From: an uncultured Nesterenkonia sp.
GTDB lineage: Bacteria > Actinomycetota > Actinomycetes > Actinomycetales > Micrococcaceae
NCBI GenBank assembly: GCA_947494195.1
Contig: CANLUC010000002.1
Location: forward strand, 248,001-312,000
Reading direction: 5' to 3'
DNA length: 64,000 bases
Positions 36,611-44,494 of this stretch are shown here, in pieces. Made by a program: the position numbers and the translations under genes. The notes beneath the pieces were generated by a model. That model made no database searches and was not told the origin of the DNA. It worked only from the letters and a program-made list of their open reading frames with translations. Positions within the stretch are counted from its first letter, which is position 1, and each line of letters begins with the position of its first letter.

Positions 36611-36674
36611 TCCGTCCACCTGACTTCACAGTGAAAGTGGTGCTGGTCACGCCATCTGCTCTAGGGTGGCCTCA

Positions 36675-36698
36675 GCACATATGTCAGCGCACATCTGT
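36675..36698. promoter_or_regulatory. Two GCACATNTGT sites upstream of the DhaKL-type kinase
   Basis: GCACATATGT (36675-36684) and GCACATCTGT (36689-36698) lie 14 bp apart, just after a -10-like TAGGGT at 36662-36667. ACATCTGT recurs inverted upstream of the RpiB-like gene. Likely operator for the SorC regulator. Confidence 0.45.
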
Positions 36699-36742
36699 AC
36701 CGCCCGTCAAGGGCGTACCGATCCGGGACCACGAGGACAGTC

Positions 36743-38473
36743 ATGACCTACCTGCTCAACTCTGCATCTGATTTCTCCCACGAGGCGGTGCTCGGCTTCG
36801 CCGCCGCCAACTCGCAATACGTGACCGCCGTGCACGGGGGAGTGGTTCGCTCCACGCAGACCCCCGCCGGCCAGCCGGCGCTGGTGATCGGCGGCGGCTC
36901 GGGACACTACCCCGCGTTCGCCGGCTGGGTCGGCCCCGGGATGGGCCACGGCGCCCCGTGCGGAAACATCTTCTCCTCCCCCTCCGCCTCCCAGGTCTAC
37001 TCGGTGGCCCGCAACGCCGAGAACGGCGGCGGAGTTCTCATGGGATTCGGAAACTACGCCGGAGACGTCCTGCACTTCGGAGCCGCCGCAGAGAAGCTCC
37101 GTGCTGAGGGGATCGACGTGCGGATCATTCGAGTCAGCGACGACATCGCCTCGAACAGCCGCAAGAACCATCGCGATCGCCGCGGCATCGCCGGTGACCT
37201 TCCGGTGTTCAAGATCGCCGGAGCCGCAATCGAGGCGGGCGCTGATCTGGATGAGGCCGAGCGGATCGCGTGGAAGGCCAATGACGCGACGCGTTCCTTC
37301 GGGCTGGCTTTCGACGGGTGCACGCTGCCAGGTGCCGAGGAGCCGCTGTTCCATGTGCCCGAGTCCACCATGGGCGTCGGACTGGGGATCCACGGGGAGC
37401 CCGGCATTCGAGATCTGCCGATGGGCACCGCCAGTGAGGTCGCCGACCTGCTCTTCGAAGGCATCCTTGAGGAGGTGCCGCAGGATCGGAGCGGACGCGT
37501 CGCCGTCGTGCTCAACGGTCTGGGTCGAGTCAAGTATGAAGAGCTCTTCGTGGTCTATGGGCGGATCGCTGAGCGTCTGGCAGAAGCAGGTCTCACTGCC
37601 GTGCAGCCCGAGGTCGGGGAGTTCGTCACCAGTCTGGACATGGCGGGACTGTCCCTGACCGTGGTGTTCCTCGATGAGGAGCTCGAGCAGCACTGGACGG
37701 CCGCCGTGGATACTCCCGCCTATCGCCGAGGCGAGCTTCGGGACCTCTCCTCGATGCAGGACCGCGCTCCGCGCACCGAGTTCTACACTCCCGGCGAGGA
37801 GAATGTTCCCGCGGCCACCTCGGAGTCGCAGACCACCGCGGCCTCCGTGCAGGAGGTCATTGAGCTCTTCGCGCGGGTCTGCGCCGAGAACGAGGGCGAA
37901 CTCGGCCGGCTCGACGCCGTGGCCGGCGACGGCGACCACGGCCAGGGCATGGTCCTGGGCAGCCGCGGCGCGGTTGAGGCTGGCCGCGCAGCGCTCGAGA
38001 GAGGGGCAGGGGCCAGGACGGTGCTGCTCCACGCCGGAACGGCATGGGCCGAGTCTGCGGGCGGCACCTCTGGTGCCCTCTGGGGTTCAGCGCTCACCGC
38101 AGCCGGTGGCGCGCTCTCCGATGAGACGAAGGCTGACCCGGAAGCCGCGGTGCAGGCGCTGCTCAGCGCGGTCGAGGCCGTCCGTCGGCTCGGTGGCGCA
38201 CAGCCGGGGGACAAGACCATGGTCGACGCCGCAGCTCCATTCGCTGCGCACCTGAAGGAGCAGTCGCAGGCCGGAGAGGATCTGCCCTCCGCGCTCTCCG
38301 CAGCGGCTGCCATTGCTACCGAGGCCGCTGCCGAGACCGCAGAGCTCAAGGCGCGCCTGGGCCGCTCCCGGGTCCTCGGTGACAAATCGCTCGGCACGCC
38401 TGATCCAGGGGCCACCTCCTTCGCCCTGCTCATGGAGGCTCTGGCGGACCACCTGAAGAAGGCCCGCGGATGA
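36743..38473 (+). CDS. Fused DhaK-DhaL ATP-dependent ketose kinase (erythrulose/dihydroxyacetone kinase family)
   Basis: 576 residues. The N-terminal DhaK domain (about 1-330) shows ALVIGGGSGHYPAFAGWVGP, PCGNIFSSPSASQVYSVARN and the substrate-binding His in MGVGLGIHGEPG. The C-terminal DhaL ATP domain (about 370-576) shows DAVAGDGDHGQGMVLGSRGA, the AESAGGTSGALWG loop and LGTPDPGATSFALLM. It uses ATP and not the PTS, since no DhaM is encoded. The family covers dihydroxyacetone and the tetruloses; the neighbouring TIM-like and RpiB-like isomerases favour an erythrulose (LerK/DerK-like). The stop overlaps the next start (ATGA). Confidence 0.88.
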   Translation: MTYLLNSASDFSHEAVLGFAAANSQYVTAVHGGVVRSTQTPAGQPALVIGGGSGHYPAFAGWVGPGMGHGAPCGNIFSSPSASQVYSVARNAENGGGVLMGFGNYAGDVLHFGAAAEKLRAEGIDVRIIRVSDDIASNSRKNHRDRRGIAGDLPVFKIAGAAIEAGADLDEAERIAWKANDATRSFGLAFDGCTLPGAEEPLFHVPESTMGVGLGIHGEPGIRDLPMGTASEVADLLFEGILEEVPQDRSGRVAVVLNGLGRVKYEELFVVYGRIAERLAEAGLTAVQPEVGEFVTSLDMAGLSLTVVFLDEELEQHWTAAVDTPAYRRGELRDLSSMQDRAPRTEFYTPGEENVPAATSESQTTAASVQEVIELFARVCAENEGELGRLDAVAGDGDHGQGMVLGSRGAVEAGRAALERGAGARTVLLHAGTAWAESAGGTSGALWGSALTAAGGALSDETKADPEAAVQALLSAVEAVRRLGGAQPGDKTMVDAAAPFAAHLKEQSQAGEDLPSALSAAAAIATEAAAETAELKARLGRSRVLGDKSLGTPDPGATSFALLMEALADHLKKARG

Positions 38474-39255
38474 CCCGTTGGATCGGCACCAGCTGGAAGA
38501 TGAACAAGTCCCTGGCCGAGGCGCGCGCCTACGCCAAGGGGCTCCACGAGGCGCTCAGCAGCCGGCCTGAGCTCACGGACGGGGTGCAGCCGTTCATCAT
38601 CCCTCCCCATACTGCGCTGGCAGCTGTGGCCACCGAACTCAGTTCGGATTCCCCAGGGGCCGGATCGGCCCCCGGCGTTCACCTCGGCGCGCAGAACGCG
38701 CACTGGGAGGACAGTGGGGCCTGGACCGGGGAAGTCTCGGTTCCCCAGGTCAAAGATGCCGGTGCCGTGCTCCTCGAGATCGGCCACTCCGAGCGCCGCG
38801 AACACTTCGCGGAGACCGTCGAGACCACCCGCTTCAAGGTCGAGGCAGCCCTGCGGCACGAGCTGATCCCGTTGCTGTGCATCGGCGAATCCGCCCAGAT
38901 CCGCCAGCAGGGCGGCACGGCCGACTTCCTGCTTGATCAGGCGCGCGGTGCGCTCCAGGGGCTCACCGAGGAGCAGCTGAGCCGGGTCCTCATCGCCTAT
39001 GAGCCCATCTGGGCGATCGGCGCGCAGGGACGCCCGGCCGAGGTCGGTGAGCTCCTCGAGCCCTTCGACGTGCTGCACCGGGAGTACGGAGGCCGAGTCG
39101 AGGCCCTGCTCTATGGAGGATCGGTCACACCGGCCAACGCTGCGCAACTGCTGGGCATCCCCGGGGTACAGGGTCTGTTCATCGGACGCGCGGCATGGTC
39201 CCTGCAGGGATATCTGGAACTTCTCCAGCTCGCGGCCCGGCCCTCCGCCGCCTAG
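38470..39255 (+). CDS. Triosephosphate-isomerase-family protein (tetrulose-phosphate isomerase candidate)
   Basis: 261 residues. TIM fold with all catalytic residues: Lys in GTSWKMNKS (about 12), His in LEIGHSERREHF (about 103) and Glu in IAYEPIWAIGAQG (about 178). LLYGGSVTPANAAQLL is the phosphate loop. It overlaps the kinase gene and is separated from any glycolytic gap/pgk genes. A pathway-specific role such as LerI/EryH-type isomerisation of erythrulose phosphate is therefore likelier than the housekeeping reaction. It could still act on dihydroxyacetone phosphate. Confidence 0.85.
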   Translation: MTRWIGTSWKMNKSLAEARAYAKGLHEALSSRPELTDGVQPFIIPPHTALAAVATELSSDSPGAGSAPGVHLGAQNAHWEDSGAWTGEVSVPQVKDAGAVLLEIGHSERREHFAETVETTRFKVEAALRHELIPLLCIGESAQIRQQGGTADFLLDQARGALQGLTEEQLSRVLIAYEPIWAIGAQGRPAEVGELLEPFDVLHREYGGRVEALLYGGSVTPANAAQLLGIPGVQGLFIGRAAWSLQGYLELLQLAARPSAA

Positions 39256-39304
39256 ATTCCGCAGCACTCGGCTCCCCGCGTAGCCCCACAATCACGTGTG
39301 ACGC

Positions 39305-39333
39305 TTGACACACGAGACCAAGTACTCAAAGAT
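39305..39333 (+). promoter_or_regulatory. Promoter TTGACA, 17 bp, AAAGAT before the TIM-barrel gene
   Basis: Consensus -35 TTGACA (39305-39310) with AAAGAT at 39328-39333. This suggests that the downstream three-gene unit (39363-42752) also has its own promoter. Confidence 0.5.
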
Positions 39334-39362
39334 GAACCCGCATGCACGTTTGAAAGGAACAG

Positions 39363-40319
39363 ATGTTCACAGCAGCCACGTGGCCCATCGCAGGAAATAT
39401 GCTCGCCTTCGGAGGCACAACATCCGAGGGTGTCCCGGTCTGGGAGGCATCGACGACCTATTGGTCCGACTGCCTGCGCCAGATGCGCGAACTCGGCTTC
39501 GATCACATCGATCCCACGGATGCCTGGCTTCCTCTGCAGAAGCTCTCCCCATCCCGTCTCGAAGACTTCAAGAAGGTCCTCGCGGATGAGGGGCTCAAAA
39601 TCTCTTCGATCTCCATGACGCGGAACTCGGTGGTGGATCGAGAGCACGGCGAACGCAATCTCGCCGATGCCCATCGGCTGATCGACATCGCCCCCGAGTT
39701 TGGTGCGACGATCGTCAACACCGGCTTCATGCAGGCGCTGACACCGGTCCAGCAACAGGCGCTCTGGTTCTGGCTCGAAGAGGGCCACCACGACGACCCC
39801 GCGCTGCGCCCGCTGGCCGTGGAGCGAATCCGCGAACTCGGTGACCACGCTCAGGCCAACGGCATCGAGCTGAGCCTGGAGATGTATGAGGACACCTTCC
39901 TCGGCACCGCCGACGACGCCGTCGCGTTCCACGCCGACGTCGACCACCCCGCCGTGGGCCTGAACCCCGATCTCGGCAACTTCATCCGCCTGCACCGACC
40001 GATGCCGGCCTATGAGGAGATGTTCGAGAAGGTCCTCCCGCACGCGAACTTCTGGCACATCAAGAACTACACCCGGGACGAAGACCCGGCGACGGGCGGC
40101 TACTCCTCGGCGCCGATGCCCCTGAAGTACGGCCAGATCAACTATCGCAAGATCATCCGCCGAGCCCTGGAGCTCGGCTACACCGGGCCGTTCTGCTGCG
40201 AGCACTACGGCTCGGACTCCATCGGAGTCTGTGCCGAGAATCGCGAGTACATCGCACAGATTCTGACCTCAGCCGAGAACAGTCCACTGCTCGCCGCCGC
40301 ACGCCCAGCCACGAGCTGA
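39363..40319 (+). CDS. Sugar phosphate isomerase/epimerase-like TIM-barrel protein (xylose isomerase-like)
   Basis: 318 residues, AP_endonuc_2/xylose-isomerase-like fold. Metal-binding acidic and His residues are likely in IELSLEMYEDTFLGTADD, VGLNPDLGNFIRLHRP, HANFWHIKNYTRDED and GPFCCEHYGSDSIGVC. AAAGGAAC precedes the ATG. Members include epimerases, hydroxypyruvate/2-oxo-tetronate isomerases and at least one beta-oxo-acid decarboxylase (OiaC type). Because the next gene encodes a 3-hydroxy-acid dehydrogenase, a decarboxylase or isomerase acting on its 3-oxo product is attractive. This is inference. Confidence 0.75.
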   Translation: MFTAATWPIAGNMLAFGGTTSEGVPVWEASTTYWSDCLRQMRELGFDHIDPTDAWLPLQKLSPSRLEDFKKVLADEGLKISSISMTRNSVVDREHGERNLADAHRLIDIAPEFGATIVNTGFMQALTPVQQQALWFWLEEGHHDDPALRPLAVERIRELGDHAQANGIELSLEMYEDTFLGTADDAVAFHADVDHPAVGLNPDLGNFIRLHRPMPAYEEMFEKVLPHANFWHIKNYTRDEDPATGGYSSAPMPLKYGQINYRKIIRRALELGYTGPFCCEHYGSDSIGVCAENREYIAQILTSAENSPLLAAARPATS

Positions 40320-40383
40320 ATCGGCAGCGATCAGGCACGAACACCACCAGACAGTGCACCATGACGAAAGAGACATGAGAACT

Positions 40384-41352
40384 ATGGCCAAGACCATCAA
40401 CACCGTGACAGTCGTCGGCGCCGGATACATGGGCGGCGGCATCGCCCAGTCCCTGGCCCTGGCGGAGCTGAAAGTCGAGATCGTCGACGTCGACGTCGAG
40501 GCGGCCAAGAAGGGTCTCGAGCGGCTGCTCCAGGAGGCTCAGGAGTTTGAGGACCAGGGGCTCTATGCCGCTGGATCCACTGAGACCATCAAGGCGAACC
40601 TGACGGCGGGCCGCACGCTTGAAGAGGCAGTCGCCGAGTCTGACTTCATCGAGGAGGCCGTCTTCGAGTCCCCCGAGGTCAAGCGCGAGGTGCTGGGAAA
40701 GATCTCCGAGCACGCTCGCGAAGACGCCATCATCGGCACGAACACCTCCACCATCCCGGTCCACGTGCTGGTCTCAGCGGTGAAGAACCCCGAACGGTTC
40801 CTCACCGTGCACTTCTCCAACCCTGCTCCCTTCATCCCCGGCGTGGAGCTGGTCTCAGGTGAGGCCACGACCCCGGACGTGGTCGATGCCGTCAAGGAGC
40901 TCCTTGCTCGCGCGGGCCGCGAAGGTGCCGAGGTCGCTGACACTCCCGGCATGGTGCTGAACCGGCTGCAGTACGCGCTGCTCAAGGAGGCCGCCTCGGT
41001 GGTCGAGGAGGGCATCGCCACCGCAGAAGATGTCGACACCGTGGTCCGGACCACCTTCGGCTTCCGGCTCGGCTTCTTCGGCCCCTTCGCGATCGCCGAC
41101 CAGGCGGGCCTCGATGTCTACGCCAACGGGTTCGACACGCTTTCCGAGGCTTATGGTGAACGCCTCGCCGCGCCGAAGCTGCTCGCGGAGAACGTCGCCG
41201 CTGGTCGCCACGGAGTCAAGAACGGCAAGGGCTGGACCGGGGACTTCGACGAGGAGACCAAGGCGGCCGTCATCGCCTACCGCAACAAGGCCTACGCCCG
41301 CATGGGCGACCTGCTGCGCGAGCTGGGCCCGGCACCGAAGGGTAAGAAATGA
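40384..41352 (+). CDS. 3-hydroxyacyl-CoA dehydrogenase-family NAD-dependent sugar-acid dehydrogenase
   Basis: 322 residues. Rossmann domain with VTVVGAGYMGGGIAQSLALA, followed by the FLTVHFSNPAPFIPGVELV and DTPGMVLNRLQYALLKEAAS blocks and the C-terminal helical domain. This short two-domain form includes L-gulonate 3-dehydrogenase (lambda-crystallin type), and the operon context has no acyl-CoA genes. I therefore favour oxidation of a sugar acid at C3. ATG 40384 is 10 nt after AAAGAGA; in-frame GTG 40354 and ATG 40375 are alternatives. Its stop overlaps the permease start. Confidence 0.82.
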   Translation: MAKTINTVTVVGAGYMGGGIAQSLALAELKVEIVDVDVEAAKKGLERLLQEAQEFEDQGLYAAGSTETIKANLTAGRTLEEAVAESDFIEEAVFESPEVKREVLGKISEHAREDAIIGTNTSTIPVHVLVSAVKNPERFLTVHFSNPAPFIPGVELVSGEATTPDVVDAVKELLARAGREGAEVADTPGMVLNRLQYALLKEAASVVEEGIATAEDVDTVVRTTFGFRLGFFGPFAIADQAGLDVYANGFDTLSEAYGERLAAPKLLAENVAAGRHGVKNGKGWTGDFDEETKAAVIAYRNKAYARMGDLLRELGPAPKGKK

Positions 41353-42752
41353 CCGATGATCTGACGCTCGCCTTCGAGCTTCCCACCCCAGCCCTCCTGG
41401 GCCTGGCACTGGCGTCCATCCTCCTGCTGCTGGTGCTCATCGTGAAGGTCAAGCTTCACGCCTTCTTCTCGCTGATCATCGTTTCACTGATCACCGCACT
41501 GGCCGCCGGCATCGCCGTCGGCGACGTGCTCTCCGTGGTGGTCGGCGGCTTCTCCACCACAGTGGGCAGTGTCGCGCTGCTCATCGGCTTCGGCGCGGTG
41601 CTTGGCCGTCTGGTCGAGATCTCCGGCGGCGCGCAGGTCCTGGCGGACAAGATGCTCGCCACCTTCGGAGAGAAGCGAGCACCCCTGGCCCTCGCCGTGG
41701 CCTCGCTGTTCTACGCCTTCCCGATCTTCCTCGACGCAGGCTTCATCGTCATGCTCCCGGTGATCTATACCGTGGCGCGCAGGCTCGGCGGCAGCTTCAT
41801 GCTCTACGTGCTGCCTTCGATCGGCGCGTTCCTGATGATGCATGCGCTCACCCCACCCCACCCCGGGCCGACGGCGGCCGCCACGGTCATGGGCGCGGAC
41901 ATCGGTCTCGTGCTGATCGTGGCCATGATGGTGGGAATCCCCACCTGGTACCTCGCCGGCTACCGGCTCGGACTGGTGATGGCCAAGGGCTACCCGAACT
42001 TCCCGGTCCCGAACCTCTTCGGTGAATCCAGAGTCACCGAAGAGTATGCGCGGCCAGCCTTCGGCACCGTCATCTTCGTGCTGCTCCTGCCGCTGGCGCT
42101 GATCTTCTACAACGCACTGTCGAACACGCTGGAGGCCGATGGCCGAATCAGCGAGGACAGCTTCGGCTACGCGCTCTCCCAGCTCATCGGTCCCACCCCC
42201 GTGGCGCTGCTGATCGCAACACTGGCCGCGATGTACCTGCTCTTCATCAAGCCACGCAGGGGCTCGGGCGGACTCGGCGACGCGATGTCCGACCTGATCG
42301 ACAACGCGCTCGCTCCGGTCTGCTCGATCATCCTGATCACGGGTGCCGGCGGTGCCTTCGGCGCCGTGCTCACGGCCACCGGGATCGGCGGATCCATCGC
42401 GGAGGGGCTGGATGCGCTGGGTCTGCCGGTCATCCTCGCAGGCTTCCTCGTCGCGGTGGTCATCCGCGTCGCGCAGGGCTCGGCCACGGTGGCCGCGACC
42501 ACAGCGGGCAGCATCATGGCGCCCGGCGTCATGGAGCTGGGACTCGACGGCTTCGCCCTGGCATCGCTTGTGGTTGCCATCGTGGCGGGTTCGATCACTT
42601 TCTCGCACTTCAATGACTCCGGTTTCTGGCTCGTCGGCCGCTTCTGCGGCTTCGACACGATCACCACGTTGAAGACCTGGTCCGTCATGGCCACGGCCAT
42701 CGGCTTCATGGCCTTCTTCCTCAGCTGGGGCGTCTACGCCATCGCCGCCTGA
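41349..42752 (+). CDS. GntP-family gluconate/sugar-acid:H+ symporter
   Basis: 467 residues, about 12-14 membrane helices. GntP marks: GDVLSVVVGGFSTTVGSVAL, LLIGFGAVLGRLVEISGGAQ, FYAFPIFLDAGFIVMLPVIY and HALTPPHPGPTAAATVMGAD. The transporter imports aldonic acids such as gluconate. Translationally coupled to the dehydrogenase (ATGA), so the dehydrogenase substrate is probably the imported acid. Confidence 0.92.
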   Translation: MTDDLTLAFELPTPALLGLALASILLLLVLIVKVKLHAFFSLIIVSLITALAAGIAVGDVLSVVVGGFSTTVGSVALLIGFGAVLGRLVEISGGAQVLADKMLATFGEKRAPLALAVASLFYAFPIFLDAGFIVMLPVIYTVARRLGGSFMLYVLPSIGAFLMMHALTPPHPGPTAAATVMGADIGLVLIVAMMVGIPTWYLAGYRLGLVMAKGYPNFPVPNLFGESRVTEEYARPAFGTVIFVLLLPLALIFYNALSNTLEADGRISEDSFGYALSQLIGPTPVALLIATLAAMYLLFIKPRRGSGGLGDAMSDLIDNALAPVCSIILITGAGGAFGAVLTATGIGGSIAEGLDALGLPVILAGFLVAVVIRVAQGSATVAATTAGSIMAPGVMELGLDGFALASLVVAIVAGSITFSHFNDSGFWLVGRFCGFDTITTLKTWSVMATAIGFMAFFLSWGVYAIAA

Positions 42753-42770
42753 GTCTGCACGCGCTAGATC

Positions 42771-42785
42771 TCTCGTACCGTAAGA
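42771..42785. promoter_or_regulatory. TCTTACGG-type motif upstream of binding protein 2
   Basis: TCTCGTACCGTAAGA; its complement TCTTACGGTACGAGA shares TCTTACGG-N-A-N-GA with the motif at 44306-44318 in front of binding protein 3. Confidence 0.45.
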
Positions 42786-42819
42786 AACATCGCAATTGAT
42801 GAGGATAGGAATGATTTCT

Positions 42820-44124
42820 ATGTGGGGTAAGAAAACCAAGCTGAGCACCGCGGTCCTCGCGGCAGGTGCGCTCCTGAGCGTGTCAGCATGCGGAGGTGGG
42901 GACGGCGGCGGCTCAGAGGGCGGCGAGCCAAGCGCCTGGGTCCTCAACGGTGGCGTCTGGAACGAGGTGGAGGAGGACTTCGAGGCATGGAACGAAGAGA
43001 ACCCTGACCAGGCCTTCGCCGTGGAGAGCTTCGCCAACGACATCTATAAGGACCGCATTCGCCAGGCCGTGGGTTCAGGGGAAGCACCCACGCTGATCGT
43101 CGGGTGGACCGGCGGAGGACTGCTGGAGTACGTCGAAGGGGACTACGTCACCGACATCACCGAGGAGACCGAGGAGCTGCGAGGTCGGCTGATCGAGTCG
43201 GTGGTCGCCAACGGTGAGGTGGACGGTTCCACCTACGCCGTCCCGATGAACAACGTCCAGCCCGTCGTCATGTATTACAACCAGGCAGTCTTCGACGAGG
43301 CCGGCATCGAGGTGCCGACCACCTGGGAAGAGACCCTCGAAGCGGTGGAGGTGTTCAATGAGCAAGGCGTCCATCCCTTCGCCCTCGCCGGAGGCTCCAA
43401 TTGGCCCCTGCTGATGTGGGCCTCTTACTTGACCGACCGCATCGGTGGTCCGGAGGCGTTCCAGGCCGTGGTGGAGGGCGAGGAAGATGCCTGGTCGCAC
43501 CCGGCCATCATCGAGGCGCTGGAACGTTGTCAGGAGCTTGTGGAGGCGGGGGCCTTCGACCCAGGGTTCGCCTCGGTGGTGGCTGACAACAACGAGGACG
43601 CCCACCTCGTGGCGGACGGCAAGGCGGCTATGGTCCTGCAGGGGTCATGGGTCTACTCGCGTCTGCTTGAGGAGAGTCCCGACTTCATGGAGACCGGCAA
43701 TCTCGGTGTGACCACTTTCCCCGAGATCGAGGGCGGAGAAGGCGACCCGGCGAACATCGTCGGCAATCCAGCCAACTTCTGGTCGGTCTCGGCCAATGCC
43801 TCCGAAGGCGAGCAGCAGGCGGCGGTGGACTACCTCTCTGACTGGCTGTTCAACGACGAGTATGTCGACGGCATGCTGGAGACCGGGAACATCCCCCCGC
43901 TGACCGGGCTCGAGGATGAGATTGCAGAGACCGAGGATTCCGAGTTCCTCAACTTCACCTACGAAACCGTGACAGATGCCCCCAACTTCCAGCTGTCCTG
44001 GGATCAGGCTGTCGATCCCGCGCAGGTGCAGGTTCTGCTGCAGAGCCTCTCCCAGGTATTCCGCGGCGAGATCACGCCTGAGGAGTTTGCGACGAACATG
44101 AACGAAGCCCAGACCAGCGAGTAA
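42820..44124 (+). CDS. CUT1-type sugar ABC transporter solute-binding lipoprotein (paralogue 2)
   Basis: 434 residues. Signal peptide MWGKKTKLSTAVLAAGALLS with lipobox SVSAC before a Gly/Asp-rich tether. ATG 42820 is chosen because GAGGATAGGA lies 9 nt upstream. Earlier TTG and ATG codons are in frame. Sequence blocks APTLIVGWTGGGLLEYVEGD, NPANFWSVSANASE and NFQLSWDQAVDP show that it is a paralogue of the proteins at 30275 and 44495, the most divergent of the three. It is a one-gene unit ending in a strong terminator and must share permeases. Confidence 0.9.
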   Translation: MWGKKTKLSTAVLAAGALLSVSACGGGDGGGSEGGEPSAWVLNGGVWNEVEEDFEAWNEENPDQAFAVESFANDIYKDRIRQAVGSGEAPTLIVGWTGGGLLEYVEGDYVTDITEETEELRGRLIESVVANGEVDGSTYAVPMNNVQPVVMYYNQAVFDEAGIEVPTTWEETLEAVEVFNEQGVHPFALAGGSNWPLLMWASYLTDRIGGPEAFQAVVEGEEDAWSHPAIIEALERCQELVEAGAFDPGFASVVADNNEDAHLVADGKAAMVLQGSWVYSRLLEESPDFMETGNLGVTTFPEIEGGEGDPANIVGNPANFWSVSANASEGEQQAAVDYLSDWLFNDEYVDGMLETGNIPPLTGLEDEIAETEDSEFLNFTYETVTDAPNFQLSWDQAVDPAQVQVLLQSLSQVFRGEITPEEFATNMNEAQTSE

Positions 44125-44143
44125 TCGAGGGTTGTTCACAGAC

Positions 44144-44191
44144 CGTAAGGCCTGGGCACCGGCAGAAGATCGCTGGTGACCAGGCCTTACG
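44144..44191 (+). terminator. Terminator after binding protein 2
   Basis: Perfect 12-bp stem CGTAAGGCCTGG / CCAGGCCTTACG, 20 nt after the stop. The stem ends contain CGTAAG/CTTACG, similar to the nearby operator motif; this may be coincidence. The 370-nt gap 44125-44494 otherwise holds the promoter and operator of the next gene. Confidence 0.75.
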
Positions 44192-44279
44192 ACTGTGGCG
44201 AGTGTCCGCCTTGATCAGACCTGCTGCGAGTTAAGTTTCACCATAAGACGCAAGTGTGACTGTCGTCATGGGTTGTGTC

Positions 44280-44308
44280 TTGACACACACTGATCGGCTA
44301 TTTAGTCT
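44280..44308 (+). promoter_or_regulatory. Strong promoter TTGACA, 17 bp, TAGTCT before binding protein 3
   Basis: Consensus -35 TTGACA (44280-44285), a 17-bp spacer and -10 TAGTCT (44303-44308). This is the best sigma-70-type promoter in the window. It leaves a leader of about 180 nt before the ATG at 44495. Confidence 0.7.
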
Positions 44309-44319
44309 TACGGCAAGAC
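44305..44319. promoter_or_regulatory. Operator-like dyad GTCTT-ACGGC-AAGAC over the start site
   Basis: Perfect 5-bp arms around ACGGC, overlapping the -10 and predicted start of transcription. This is the position expected of a repressor. It shares TCTTACGG with the region before binding protein 2. Confidence 0.5.
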
Positions 44320-44494
44320 GAAATCCAGATCACAGTCTGTTTCAGGTCCACTCGGGCTTCAGACCCGGATCTGGTTCGGACTGCGGCTCTGTACCGCTGA
44401 GCACCCCCGCCCGGCCGATCCGGGACGCGGGGAAGCCTCGGCCATGTACCGGTACAGCGCTGGAGCTCGCACTGATGAGAAAGGACGCGCGACG

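Noticed and set aside
44144-44191. Operator instead of terminator after binding protein 2
   Set aside because: The stem ends resemble the TCTTACGG motif, but a 12-bp perfect stem directly after a stop codon is better explained as a terminator.
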